A stretch of 64,000 nucleotides of DNA from Arthrobacter zhaoxinii (GCF_024385505.1 NZ_JANFLT010000007.1:110136-174135); one strand, 5' to 3'. Positions 17,592 through 25,651 are shown, numbered from the stretch's first letter. The notes: generated by a model from the letters alone, not told the origin. Numbers and translations are program-made.

Positions 17592-19577
17592 ATGCAATTC
17601 GCACAGACGGGGCAGGCGCTTGGAGCGTCGTACCGCTTCGGCGAGCGGGTGGGCTCCGGCGCCGTCGGCGAAGTCTGGACCGTCACCTCCGTTGATGGCC
17701 AGACGTATGCCGCCAAGGTCCTGCGGCCGGAACACGCCGACGATCCCTCGCTCGTGGAGCGGTTTGTCCGTGAGCGGTCCGTGCTGCTCGAGCTGCAGAA
17801 CTCTGCCATCGTTACAGTGCGGGACATGGTCGTTGAGGGCGCGCGGCTGGCCATCGTTATGGACTACGTTGCCGGCGGCTCACTGCGCGACGCCGTTGCG
17901 AACCTTGGCCCGCTGCCCCCCGCAGATGCACTGAACGTCGCTGCCGAAGTGTTCGACGCCCTGTCCTTCGCCCATTCCCGGGGCGTGACGCACCGCGACA
18001 TCAAGCCCGACAATGTTCTCCTCACCCGCCCGTGGACGCAGTGGGCTCCCGGCGACGTCCGGGTCTCCGACTTCGGCATCGCCGACGTCGTCGGTGAACG
18101 CATCCGCCAAACCACCGGCCTCATCGGCACGCCCCAGTACATGCCGCCTGAACTCATCACCTCCGGCAGATCGGGCCCGGCCGGCGACGTCTACTCCACC
18201 GGCGTCCTGCTCTACGAACTCCTTGCCGGACGGACGCCTTTCGCCGGACCGGGCACGGACTTCACCATCGCGTACCGCCATGTGTCCTCCCGCCCGCCCC
18301 GGATTCCGGTGGACGACGACGTGTGGCAGGTTCTGGATACCCTGCTGGCCAAGGATCCCGCCCGGCGTCCGACGGCGGCCGAAGCCGCGGCAACGCTCCG
18401 GCGTCTTGCACCCCGGCTTGCCGGGAACGCTCCGATGGACCGCGGTGAGGCCCCGGCGGAATTCGACGACGTCGAACGGCCCGCCACCATGGTCCGCGGC
18501 GCCTTTACCGACGCCGAGCTCACCGAGCTGGCAGCCGCGCCGCCGTCGGACGAGGACCTGGCAGTACCGGAGCTCGGGGAGGCGGGCAGCGCGACCATGG
18601 TGCGCGCCATGCCGCGCCGCGAGATACGCCCCGTGACCGAGACCGGCGCCGAGGAGGCCGCCGCCACCCCGTTCTGGCGGACCCGCAAAGCCCTTCTTCT
18701 GGGCGGAGGCGGGGTGCTGTTGATTGTGGCGATGATCGTAGGGTTCGTTGTCCTTACCCCTGAAGATGGTCCAAAGGACGAGGGCGCGGCTGCCGGGGAA
18801 CGGCTCTCATCGCGGCTGCAGGATGTCACTCTGCCCACCGGCCTGACAATTTCCCGGGACGCCTCCTTCGAACCGTCCTCCGGTGAGACCCGCTTGACGG
18901 TCGGGTACGCGGCCCAGAAGGCTCCGCTGTCCGGAGATTTCCTTGAAGTCGTCCCGGGCCTGGCCGAAGGGGATGACTGCCCGGCCGTCACGTGGGACGG
19001 AGCCGAGGTGAACCGGAACCAGGGGTCGGTGACCGGCCTGGACGTTGACTGCGGCTGGAAGCTCTCCGGACTGGAAATCCCGGCCGGCGGCTCAGTGCAG
19101 GTTACCGCGACGGTCTCGGTGGCCCCGGAGGACCAGGAGGCGATCGACGCGTGGCTGCGGACCGGGTCCGAGGCGACCACGGCGGCGACGCAGGATGCGG
19201 AGGTCAAGAGCACGGCGTACCCGGTCCAGCGTCTGGTGGACGTGGAGGTGCGGACGGCGGCCCGTGTTGTGACACCCAGCCCGTTGACCATCACCCTGGT
19301 TCCGGTGTGGGCCAGCGGCGCCGACGACCTAAACCCGCTCTATGTCAGTCCCGCCACCGGCCAGCCGTCACAGATGCTGACAGCGGTGACGGGCGGCGAG
19401 GAGGGCCTGCGGTTCTCCGACGGGTGCGGCGGAGCACTCGCGGTGGACGGTACGGGGCTCACGGTCACTGCACTGCAGATCTCACCGCAGTGCACGGTCC
19501 GCGCCAGCGTCGGGAATTTCACCGAGCTGCAGTCCCAGAGCTTCGCCATCACGTCCCGCGAAAATGCGGGCGACTAA
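17592..19577 (+). CDS. Transmembrane Ser/Thr protein kinase with extracytoplasmic domain
   Basis: 661 aa. Hanks-type kinase at about 14-275: glycine loop GSGAVGEV (21-28), Lys42, HRDIKPDN (134-141, catalytic Asp136), DFG (160-162), then the activation segment TTGLIGTPQYMPPE. A juxtamembrane linker (276-360) holds two near-identical motifs, PATMVRG (Thr299) and SATMVRA (Thr335). A transmembrane helix lies at about 367-389, followed by about 270 extracytoplasmic residues of beta-rich sequence with several Cys; these are not PASTA repeats. It begins 64 bp after the FHA-ATPase gene in the same operon. The TxVR threonines resemble phosphothreonine sites bound by FHA domains, suggesting the kinase docks on or signals to the ATPase (inference). 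Confidence 0.88.
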   Translation: MQFAQTGQALGASYRFGERVGSGAVGEVWTVTSVDGQTYAAKVLRPEHADDPSLVERFVRERSVLLELQNSAIVTVRDMVVEGARLAIVMDYVAGGSLRDAVANLGPLPPADALNVAAEVFDALSFAHSRGVTHRDIKPDNVLLTRPWTQWAPGDVRVSDFGIADVVGERIRQTTGLIGTPQYMPPELITSGRSGPAGDVYSTGVLLYELLAGRTPFAGPGTDFTIAYRHVSSRPPRIPVDDDVWQVLDTLLAKDPARRPTAAEAAATLRRLAPRLAGNAPMDRGEAPAEFDDVERPATMVRGAFTDAELTELAAAPPSDEDLAVPELGEAGSATMVRAMPRREIRPVTETGAEEAAATPFWRTRKALLLGGGGVLLIVAMIVGFVVLTPEDGPKDEGAAAGERLSSRLQDVTLPTGLTISRDASFEPSSGETRLTVGYAAQKAPLSGDFLEVVPGLAEGDDCPAVTWDGAEVNRNQGSVTGLDVDCGWKLSGLEIPAGGSVQVTATVSVAPEDQEAIDAWLRTGSEATTAATQDAEVKSTAYPVQRLVDVEVRTAARVVTPSPLTITLVPVWASGADDLNPLYVSPATGQPSQMLTAVTGGEEGLRFSDGCGGALAVDGTGLTVTALQISPQCTVRASVGNFTELQSQSFAITSRENAGD

Positions 19578-19598
19578 CGCCCGCAGTCAGTCTATTTT
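19565..19598 (+). terminator. Terminator at the end of the kinase gene
   Basis: A perfect 8-bp stem TGCGGGCG (19565-19572) / CGCCCGCA (19578-19585) with loop ACTAA, which contains the kinase stop codon, followed by GTCAGTCTATTTTTT. The T-run overlaps the 3' end of the convergent gene B. Confidence 0.75.
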
Positions 19599-20066
19599 TT
19601 CAAACGAGAAGGCTTCAGTCGTCATGCCCAGACGATCTGTTAGCCAAAGGAAGTTTTTGGAACCCGCTCCGATTTCAAAGGTAAAGCGCCCACCCGGTGT
19701 CAGCTCTGCTGCCACCGCTTCGTTGTTGGACTCATCAATGCCTTCCATCATTATTAGCTGGCCGCAGTCGGAATTTCTGATGATCACGCGCCAGGACGCC
19801 CCCACCCTATAACTGCCCGGCTCATAGCTTCCCTCCGCCTCTCTTACGGTGCACTCGATCGATCCCCGATGACCGGCATCCCATGCAGTGATCGTTAGAG
19901 GGCCACCGACGACTAGCAGGCCCAGAAAAACAACACCGAGCATCACCGTCCGGAGAAACCAGATCTGCCCCCGTGACAGCTCCGGAGACTTCCCCGGTGG
20001 ATGCCCACTCGCGCGCTCAAAATTGTTGACCGTGTCCTCAGGCCGCGTATTGCGATCACCGCTCAT
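19587..20066 (-). CDS. Gene B: small single-pass membrane protein, paralogue of B'
   Basis: 159 aa, same unnamed family as the protein at 2104-2559. A polar N-terminus (1-35) is followed by one transmembrane helix (about 38-60) and an extracytoplasmic domain with the conserved Cys pair SIECTVREAEG and NSDCGQLI, then VAAELTPGGRFTFEIG and a closing FSFEKID. AGGGAGACGAAA precedes the ATG. It lies 58 bp downstream of gene A on the same strand and is convergent with the kinase gene. In the RHS copy the partner order is B' then A'; here it is A then B. It could be an orphan immunity protein or a component of the envelope system; neither is shown by sequence. Confidence 0.72.
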   Translation of the reverse strand: MSGDRNTRPEDTVNNFERASGHPPGKSPELSRGQIWFLRTVMLGVVFLGLLVVGGPLTITAWDAGHRGSIECTVREAEGSYEPGSYRVGASWRVIIRNSDCGQLIMMEGIDESNNEAVAAELTPGGRFTFEIGAGSKNFLWLTDRLGMTTEAFSFEKID

Positions 20067-20124
20067 TTTCGTCTCCCTGCTCTAGGGCACATTCCTCGGT
20101 ACACCTACTGCATCTTCCGCGCCG

Positions 20125-20520
20125 CTAGCCGGAAAGTGCCCCGCCCCGAACCAGAAGCGTGTACGCGAGGTAACTCTCTATAAGGACTACCGCCAGCGGG
20201 ACCAAGAGCACGAGGATGTAGTCACGGATCTCCACCGGCTTATCGACCCGGCGCTGCCTTTTCCTCAGTAACCGCCAAACGAGGGAGAGGAAGAGCAGCG
20301 GGGTAATCATAAGTGCCGGCAGCGGCAGTGTCGCGGTGCTGAGCCTGGAGGAGGAAGGGGTCCCCTCGGACATCCGGGTGTCCCAGGGCAGGGTCTGAAG
20401 GAGATAGATAGCTATTCCCAGAACAATCAGAAGAGCAACCGCATAACCAATATTGGTAACTCGGGCGATGCCCTTGCCAGTACCCCCGTTCGCTCCGATA
20501 GCAGTATCCGTCGATTTCAC
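20125..20520 (-). CDS. Gene A: three-helix membrane protein, intact paralogue of A'
   Basis: 131 aa. Predicted helices lie at about 22-44 (YAVALLIVLGIAIYLL), 66-88 (PALMITPLLFLSLVW) and 100-125 (YILVLLVPLAVVLIESYLAY). The first external loop is LPWDTRMSEG and a basic cytoplasmic loop is RKRQRRVDK. Family not recognised. The GTG start at 20520 lacks its own ribosome-binding site. A strong AGGAGG precedes an ATG at 20549 whose 10-codon frame (MDNNSSLNGG) ends in a TGA overlapping this GTG (GTGA). Either a short leader couples translation to gene A, or the true start is the upstream ATG and a frameshift separates it from the body. Confidence 0.65.
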   Translation of the reverse strand: MKSTDTAIGANGGTGKGIARVTNIGYAVALLIVLGIAIYLLQTLPWDTRMSEGTPSSSRLSTATLPLPALMITPLLFLSLVWRLLRKRQRRVDKPVEIRDYILVLLVPLAVVLIESYLAYTLLVRGGALSG

Positions 20521-20784
20521 CCGCCGTTGAGACTTGAATTATTGTCCATCGTCCTACGATGCCTCCTGCTTGAATATGTGGAACCCCATTGATAATGCAG
20601 CTGACCGCTCGACGGTTGAGCGAAGAGCCGAGCTCTGCCCGCCCGCACATTTTCCCGGAAAGCGCACCACCCTCACCTCCGTGAGAATACGGCAGCGGAT
20701 GTCTGCAGGGAGAGGAACCAACGGTTCAAACTCGACAGAAACGGCAAGCCTACTGACCAGTGCCAAATGGTGTAGAAAGTAGGA
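20521..20784. other. Spacer with block shared by both A copies
   Basis: Positions about 20530-20570 (GACTTGAATTATTGTCCATC and onward to GCCTCCTGCT) match about 1921-1962 upstream of A', so the duplicated unit includes the translation start region. The remainder, up to the GAF-ANTAR gene, shows no further gene. AGAAAGTAGG just before 20785 is the ribosome-binding site of that gene. Confidence 0.6.
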
Positions 20785-21600
20785 ATGGCTGAAACCGGAG
20801 CAAGTGCACAAGACGCAACAGCTCCATGGGAAACCCGCGCGGGCCGGTCGGAGGAAGACCGGAAGAGTACGGCAGATGACCTGGACCTCTTCCTCGTGGA
20901 GCGGCTGCAGGACCTGACTCTTTCCAGCGTCACGGTGCAGGAGTTCCTCCACGAACTTGCGGCGCTGACCGCCAAGGCGTTCTCCATCCCTGCGAGTCCC
21001 GTCGAATGCGCCATGACCATCGCCCGGGACCACAAACCCGTCCGCGCGGCTTTCAGCGGCGCGCCCTCCGGCTCCCTGGACGACCTGCAGTACGACTTCG
21101 CCGAGGGACCCTGCCTCACCGCAATCCATGAACGGACCCTGGTGCACATCCCGGATCTGCACCGGGAAAAGCGGTGGGAGCAGTATGTAGGTGTGCTGGA
21201 GCAGGCCGGAATGCGTTCGGTCCTCGTTCTTCCGCTGGACCTCGAAACGGACGGCGTGGCTACCCTCAGCCTGTACAGCGCCCGCGCAGGTCACTTCGAC
21301 ACCGCGACGGTCGAGCAGATCCAGGACTTCGCCCGACGCATCACCAAGCCCGTTCGGTTGGCTGCCCGCCTGGCAGCCGGTGGTGAGCACTCCGCGGACC
21401 TGCGTGCCGCAATGGACTCCAGGACGGTTATTGATCTGGCCGTAGGGATTGTCATGGCACAGAACCGGTGCAGCCAGGATGAAGCCTTCACCATGCTGGT
21501 TTCCGCTTCCGGCAGCCGTAATATCAAACTTCGGCAAATCGCCGAGCGGGTGGTGGGTTCAGTCTCGGAGACTGAAGCGCAGACGCATTTCCGGCAATAG
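20785..21600 (+). CDS. GAF-ANTAR RNA-binding antiterminator regulator
   Basis: 271 aa, cytoplasmic. A GAF-type sensory domain spans about 30-195 (segments ALTAKAFSIP, QYDFAEGPCLTAI, MRSVLVLPLDL, GVATLSLYSARAGHF). An ANTAR domain lies at about 205-262 (MDSRTVIDLAVGIVMAQNRC, then DEAFTMLVSASGSRNIKLRQIAERVV), with the three-helix signature for binding tandem RNA hairpins. Such proteins sense small ligands or redox and promote transcription antitermination. A potential disulfide or metal role for the Cys in EGPC is not established. The gene is monocistronic and convergent with the Mn catalase across a shared terminator. Its RNA target cannot be identified here. Confidence 0.88.
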   Translation: MAETGASAQDATAPWETRAGRSEEDRKSTADDLDLFLVERLQDLTLSSVTVQEFLHELAALTAKAFSIPASPVECAMTIARDHKPVRAAFSGAPSGSLDDLQYDFAEGPCLTAIHERTLVHIPDLHREKRWEQYVGVLEQAGMRSVLVLPLDLETDGVATLSLYSARAGHFDTATVEQIQDFARRITKPVRLAARLAAGGEHSADLRAAMDSRTVIDLAVGIVMAQNRCSQDEAFTMLVSASGSRNIKLRQIAERVVGSVSETEAQTHFRQ

Positions 21601-21619
21601 GACCTGAGGACTGCAGGAT

Positions 21620-21661
21620 CAATGCCCGGACGGAAACCGTCCGGGCATTGAGCATTTTTTA
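21620..21661. terminator. Bidirectional terminator between ANTAR gene and Mn catalase
   Basis: A perfect 14-bp stem CAATGCCCGGACGG (21620-21633) / CCGTCCGGGCATTG (21637-21650), loop AAA, followed by AGCATTTTTT. The catalase stop lies 6 bp beyond. Confidence 0.88.
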
Positions 21662-21666
21662 GCGGA

Positions 21667-22548
21667 TTACTCGCGGTTCAGCTTGTCCTGAACCGTGCCG
21701 GCAACCTTTTCCACGACATTGGGGATGTCGGTGGTGCCGTAGTAACGCGCATCCGGACGGGTGACGTCCGGCATGGGAGCCGTCGTCGTCGGCCCCTCGT
21801 GGTAGCTGAACTCGCCCTTGCCGTCCGGCGTGGGACCGGAGGCCCAGGAGCCCTCGGACGCATGCTTGCCGTCGGAGAAGTTCAGGTACTGGTAGGACAG
21901 CTCGCGGTGTTCCTTCTTGATCGGGAAGTTGCTCGGAACCGGAAGCAGCTCGTGGCCCTCTTCCTGCAGTTCCTTCGCAGCGGCCGTCCACATGTTCTGG
22001 TGCATCGTGTCCCGGGCCAGGAGGAACGCGAGCATATCGCGAACACCCTTGTCATCGGTCATGTGGTACAGGCGGGCGACGGCGAGGCGTCCCTGCATTT
22101 CGATGTTGGCGTTGGACGTGAAGTCAGCAAGCAGGTTGCCGCTGGCGGTCACGTAGCCACCGGTCCACGGGTTGCCGTTGCTGTCCACCGGACGGGCACC
22201 GGCACCGGCAACAATGGCGTGCTGTACGTCCATGCCACCGACTACTGCTGCGATCGTCGGGTCGGATTGGACGGCGTCATCGGTAATACCCAGGGGTGCC
22301 TTTTCCAGCAGCTGGGCGATCATGATGGCCAGCATTTCCACGTGGCCCATTTCTTCGGCGGCGATGCCGTAGAGCAGGTCACGGTACTTGCCGGGCAGGT
22401 GGGAATTCCACGACTGGAATCCGTACTGCATTGCTACGGTGATCTCGCCGTACTGTCCGCCGAGGACTTCCTGCAGCTTGCGGGCGAAAACAGCGTCCGG
22501 CTTATCGGGTGTGGCTGAGAACTGGAGTTCCTGCTTATGGAAAAACAC
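21667..22548 (-). CDS. Manganese (non-haem) catalase
   Basis: 293 aa from the GTG at 22548. The frame stays open further upstream, but GGAGG lies 6-7 bp before this GTG and the predicted N-terminus MFFHKQELQFSATPDKPDAV is the standard one for the family. The dimanganese ligands fall at canonical positions: Glu35, Glu66 and His69 are visible (GQYGE, AAEEMGH). The enzyme disproportionates hydrogen peroxide in the cytoplasm. The C-terminal tail (about 240-293) is proline-rich and loosely structured, as in relatives. No OxyR or other peroxide operator was recognised upstream. Confidence 0.93.
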   Translation of the reverse strand: MFFHKQELQFSATPDKPDAVFARKLQEVLGGQYGEITVAMQYGFQSWNSHLPGKYRDLLYGIAAEEMGHVEMLAIMIAQLLEKAPLGITDDAVQSDPTIAAVVGGMDVQHAIVAGAGARPVDSNGNPWTGGYVTASGNLLADFTSNANIEMQGRLAVARLYHMTDDKGVRDMLAFLLARDTMHQNMWTAAAKELQEEGHELLPVPSNFPIKKEHRELSYQYLNFSDGKHASEGSWASGPTPDGKGEFSYHEGPTTTAPMPDVTRPDARYYGTTDIPNVVEKVAGTVQDKLNRE

Positions 22549-22762
22549 TATGCACCTCCGCATATCAGGCCCGACATCGGTTGGGTCGCCTCTTATGGCG
22601 GCCCCGGGGGCCAGTAAGGGAAAACCTAGCCCAGCAGGCAACTCGTAAGCAAACTTAGTAATAGAATGGAATGGAATTGCCCGGCTCACAGCATTCCCTG
22701 CCGATCTCACAGGGCAGGCCATCATCAGTGCCGGGACCAGAGAGCGCAGCTAGGGGCGGACG

Positions 22763-23050
22763 ATGGGTTTCGAGCAGGTGGAGCCGGAGCAACGGCAGTT
22801 GCTCAAGAAAGCGCTCGAGGACGCCAGGCTAAGCGTGCCCGAGGTTTGGCTGAAGTACTTCAGCATCGGCGGCGGGGCGGGCGAATACGAGGTGGATGCC
22901 TACATCAATTGCTCCCTGTCGCTCCCTCCCCTGCAGCGGGACATCCTCGCCCATGCGGCGAACGAGCTCATTGACCAACTGCCTGCGCGTCCGCGTGCAC
23001 CCTCCAGCGCCGATGTGAGGCGGCGCCGGGCAGCAGAAGGGCCTCGTTAG
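22763..23050 (+). CDS. Small conserved hypothetical protein
   Basis: 95 aa, function not recognised. The body (VEPEQRQLLKKALEDARLSV, LKYFSIGGGAGEYEVDAYIN, LPPLQRDILAHAANELID) suggests a compact mixed alpha/beta fold. The C-terminal 20 residues are Pro/Arg-rich. There is no signal peptide or membrane segment. AGGGGCGG precedes the ATG. It is followed after 8 bp by another small gene in the same direction, so the two are probably cotranscribed. Confidence 0.7.
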   Translation: MGFEQVEPEQRQLLKKALEDARLSVPEVWLKYFSIGGGAGEYEVDAYINCSLSLPPLQRDILAHAANELIDQLPARPRAPSSADVRRRRAAEGPR

Positions 23051-23058
23051 GATGAAGC

Positions 23059-23367
23059 ATGGACACCAACGAATCACAGCCCACCATTGCCCAGCTGCGT
23101 GCACGCCAGACCGACCTCGTGATGGCTTTGGCTACCGAGTCCCGCTCCGACCGCCTGCAGCAGTACAGTGACGAACTCGAGTTCCTCGTCAAGCACATCA
23201 ACGAGCGCGAAAAAGCCGAAGCCGCTGCCGCATCAGAAACGGCTGCCGCCCCCTCCCCTGCCGCGGATACCGCCCACCAGGCCGACGGCGTCGAACAGCG
23301 CGAAGACGGCGTGGTGATTGAGCCGGGTTCCGATCTCGAGGCCGACGTCGACCGCGACAACCGCTAG
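23059..23367 (+). CDS. Small acidic hypothetical protein
   Basis: 102 aa. The N-terminal half is helical, with a heptad-like region around residues 30-55 (LQQYSDELEFLVKHINEREK). The second half is an Ala/Glu/Asp-rich low-complexity tail, probably disordered. There is no signal peptide. The start is 8 bp after the previous gene. Function not recognised. Confidence 0.65.
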   Translation: MDTNESQPTIAQLRARQTDLVMALATESRSDRLQQYSDELEFLVKHINEREKAEAAAASETAAAPSPAADTAHQADGVEQREDGVVIEPGSDLEADVDRDNR

Positions 23368-23382
23368 TCCGGCACCGAGCGC

Positions 23383-24249
23383 TCAGTCCTCCCAGAAACG
23401 GCGAACGACGTCGGCAATTTCCTTGCCCTGCCGCCGGCCCGCCGCCACGGAGGGCCGGCGGGTGGAATCGAGCAGCATATTGGTGCCGAACGCCTGCAAG
23501 GCCTGTGCGTCAGCTTCGATCAACAACGGCTTTCCGTCCTTCCGGATGGTTTTCAGCGCCTGCGGCAGGGTGGGTCCGAAGGGGCTCTGCGGTGCCTCGA
23601 GTCCGCAGGAAACCACCAGCACCTTTGAATAGCCGGCAGCGACATCGGCATTGGTCCCTGACCGCATCCCGCCGTCCATATAGACCCGCCCGTTGATGTG
23701 CACGGGCGGCCACACCGTCGGAACCGTGCAGCTGGCGGTGACCGCCAGGCCAAGGTCCACGCCGGAGTCGCCGTCGAACACCCGGAAACTGCCGTCTTCA
23801 GCGTCCACCACGGTGACGCCCAGTGCCTTTTCCGGCCATGCCGGGTAAGGCACCAGCGAACGGATGCTGTTCACCCATGCCTCCTCGGTCAGCTGCGTGT
23901 CCGCTTTAAGCGCCAGCTGCCCCAGCCGTGCACGGGCGGCTTTCTCCCCGCCGCCGCCGAAACCGGCCGCACCCATCACGTTCATGAACCGCTCGCCGTC
24001 GAACGTGTCCGGTTCCTGGTAATCCGAGGCGCTGGTGCCTTCCGGAGCCATCTCCTGGGCGGCCATCGCCGCGGGCACCTGGCCGAAGCGCAGCGCCGTA
24101 CCGACCACCGACCCCGCGGAGGTCCCCACCACCAGGTCCGCCTCGTTCAGGTCAATACCCTGATCCAGCAGCTCTCCCAGCAGACCGATCTCCCAGGCGA
24201 TACCCGCAACTCCGCCGCCGCCCAGCACCACCGCACGCGTTTTGACCAC
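23383..24249 (-). CDS. Patatin-like phospholipase family protein
   Basis: 288 aa, GTG start with AGGGGGTT upstream. The Ser-Asp dyad hydrolase signature is complete: oxyanion-hole glycines LGGGGVAG (9-16), nucleophile elbow GTSAG with Ser44, and DGG with Asp192. The fold continues to an amphipathic C-terminus. Members hydrolyse acyl esters of phospholipids or related lipids, and the substrate cannot be told from sequence. There is no export signal, so it is likely cytoplasmic or peripheral to the membrane. It is convergent with the small acidic gene and divergent from rlmH. Confidence 0.9.
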   Translation of the reverse strand: MVKTRAVVLGGGGVAGIAWEIGLLGELLDQGIDLNEADLVVGTSAGSVVGTALRFGQVPAAMAAQEMAPEGTSASDYQEPDTFDGERFMNVMGAAGFGGGGEKAARARLGQLALKADTQLTEEAWVNSIRSLVPYPAWPEKALGVTVVDAEDGSFRVFDGDSGVDLGLAVTASCTVPTVWPPVHINGRVYMDGGMRSGTNADVAAGYSKVLVVSCGLEAPQSPFGPTLPQALKTIRKDGKPLLIEADAQALQAFGTNMLLDSTRRPSVAAGRRQGKEIADVVRRFWED

Positions 24250-24357
24250 TTGTAACCCCCTGGCTGACGCCGTCGAAGTGCTGTTCCTGTTCCCGCAGTG
24301 TAAGCCCGTCCTCCACCCGGTTACCGGACCGGCGTCATTCCGGGCTTGAATGGTTCC

Positions 24358-24813
24358 ATGGCATTAAAAGTTCTGATGGTGGGCCGCAAGCACGAGGACT
24401 GGGTGGTTGACGGCATCCGCCGGTACGAAAAGCGGCTCAAGAAACCCTTCGACCTGACCTGGGTGCCCATTCCGCATTCGGCCCGCGAGGGCGACGCCGC
24501 CCGCCGGGAGGAATCCGAACGGCTGCTGGCGAAGGTCGGATCCGACTACGTGATCCTGCTGGACGAGCGCGGCAAGGCCATCACGTCACCGGCGCTGGCA
24601 CAGACCCTGCAGAAGCCGCTGGACTCCTCACGCAACGTCACCCTGATCATCGGCGGGGCGTACGGCGTGGACTCGAGCGTCCATGACCGCGCCGATTTTG
24701 TCTGGTCCCTCTCTCCCCTGGTCTTCCCGCACCAGCTGGTCCGCCTGATCCTTGCCGAACAGGTGTACCGGGCGCAGGAGATTGCCGGCGGACGCCCGTA
24801 CCACCACGAATAG
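24358..24813 (+). CDS. rlmH: 23S rRNA (pseudouridine1915-N3)-methyltransferase RlmH
   Basis: 151 aa. The SPOUT trefoil-knot features are intact: LIIGGAYGVD (about 97-105, S-adenosylmethionine loop) and the C-terminal SPLVFPHQLVRLILAEQVYR plus PYHHE. It methylates pseudouridine 1915 in helix 69 of 23S rRNA, acting on assembled ribosomes. ATG 24358 is chosen over a TTG at 24346 because it gives the family N-terminus (MALKVLMVGR) and the usual length. Confidence 0.95.
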   Translation: MALKVLMVGRKHEDWVVDGIRRYEKRLKKPFDLTWVPIPHSAREGDAARREESERLLAKVGSDYVILLDERGKAITSPALAQTLQKPLDSSRNVTLIIGGAYGVDSSVHDRADFVWSLSPLVFPHQLVRLILAEQVYRAQEIAGGRPYHHE

Positions 24814-24945
24814 CCAGGGGCCCGACGGCGCCCTCCCACGGCGTCGTGCGTGCCGCCGGCGCTGCGGCTGCACGGTAAAGTAGGAGCAGTTTTTCAGCAG
24901 TCCGGCAGGCTCCGCGCCGCGGCCGGCGGGACCGGAAAGGGAAGC

Positions 24946-25575
24946 ATGCCCCAGCGCACCGACCCCTTCCGCCTGCTCCGCGCCGCCGTTGCCACTGCCG
25001 TCATTTTCGCGCTGGCCGCGGGTGCGCACCTGGCCGGCGGCGGGATGCTTCCCGATCCGATCCTCCTCATCGCCCTGGCGGCGTTCACCCTGGCCGGTGT
25101 CAGCATCACCGCCGGACACCGGTTCCGGCCCGGCAGCCTGATCCTGGTCCTCGGCGCCGCGCAGCTCGGCCTCCACGGAGCGTTCCGCGTCCTGACCTCC
25201 GGAGTCCAGTGCCTGCCCGGCGCGCCCGTGCATCACGGCGTCGCAGTTCTCTGCCCGGAGCCGGGCGCAGTTGCCGACGCAGGCGCAGCGCACCAACTGA
25301 CCGGCCTCTCTTCACTGCATACCGACGCCGGCCCGGCACTGTTCCTCGCGCATCTGGCTGCCGTGGTGCTTTCCGCACTGGCGCTGGCCCGTGGTGAAGA
25401 CGCCCTGCACGCGACGGCGGCGTGGCTGAGGCCGCTGTTCGCGCCCCCGGCTCCGGTTTCCCTGCCGGTCTTCCGCACAGCCGGAGCGATCACGGGCCCT
25501 GCCGCCGGCACCCCGGGCATGCGGTACTGCCCGGCACGCCCGCTGCGCGGACCGCCGTCGTACGCGTTGGCCTAA
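24946..25575 (+). CDS. Membrane protein beside ycnI
   Basis: 209 aa from ATG 24946 (GGAAAGGGAAGC upstream); the open frame extends to 24850 without support. Predicted helices lie at about 15-35, 40-60, 68-85 and 135-155, with a His/Cys-containing loop between (CLPGAPVHHG, PGAVADAGAAHQLTG) that could bind metal. The C-terminus is polar. Family not firmly recognised. Similar multi-helix proteins often accompany YcnI/DUF1775 genes, and this one ends 76 bp before ycnI in the same direction, suggesting a shared copper-related role (inference). Confidence 0.65.
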   Translation: MPQRTDPFRLLRAAVATAVIFALAAGAHLAGGGMLPDPILLIALAAFTLAGVSITAGHRFRPGSLILVLGAAQLGLHGAFRVLTSGVQCLPGAPVHHGVAVLCPEPGAVADAGAAHQLTGLSSLHTDAGPALFLAHLAAVVLSALALARGEDALHATAAWLRPLFAPPAPVSLPVFRTAGAITGPAAGTPGMRYCPARPLRGPPSYALA

Positions 25576-25651
25576 CCTCTTTCCCTCACTTCCCCCGCCG
25601 CTGCTCTGCGGTCCCGGGCGCAGCTCACTGCGCCACCGAAAGGCTTTTTCC

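Noticed and set aside
1425..20560. The whole accessory block as one tRNA-Ser-integrated island
   Set aside because: Only the near repeat pair (621 bp apart) is visible. No integrase and no matching repeat near 20.5-20.8 kb was found, so the outer boundary is unsupported.
22549..22725. Longer Mn catalase start giving 352 aa
   Set aside because: The extra residues are unlike the family, whereas GTG 22548 has GGAGG and yields canonical ligand positions Glu35, Glu66 and His69.
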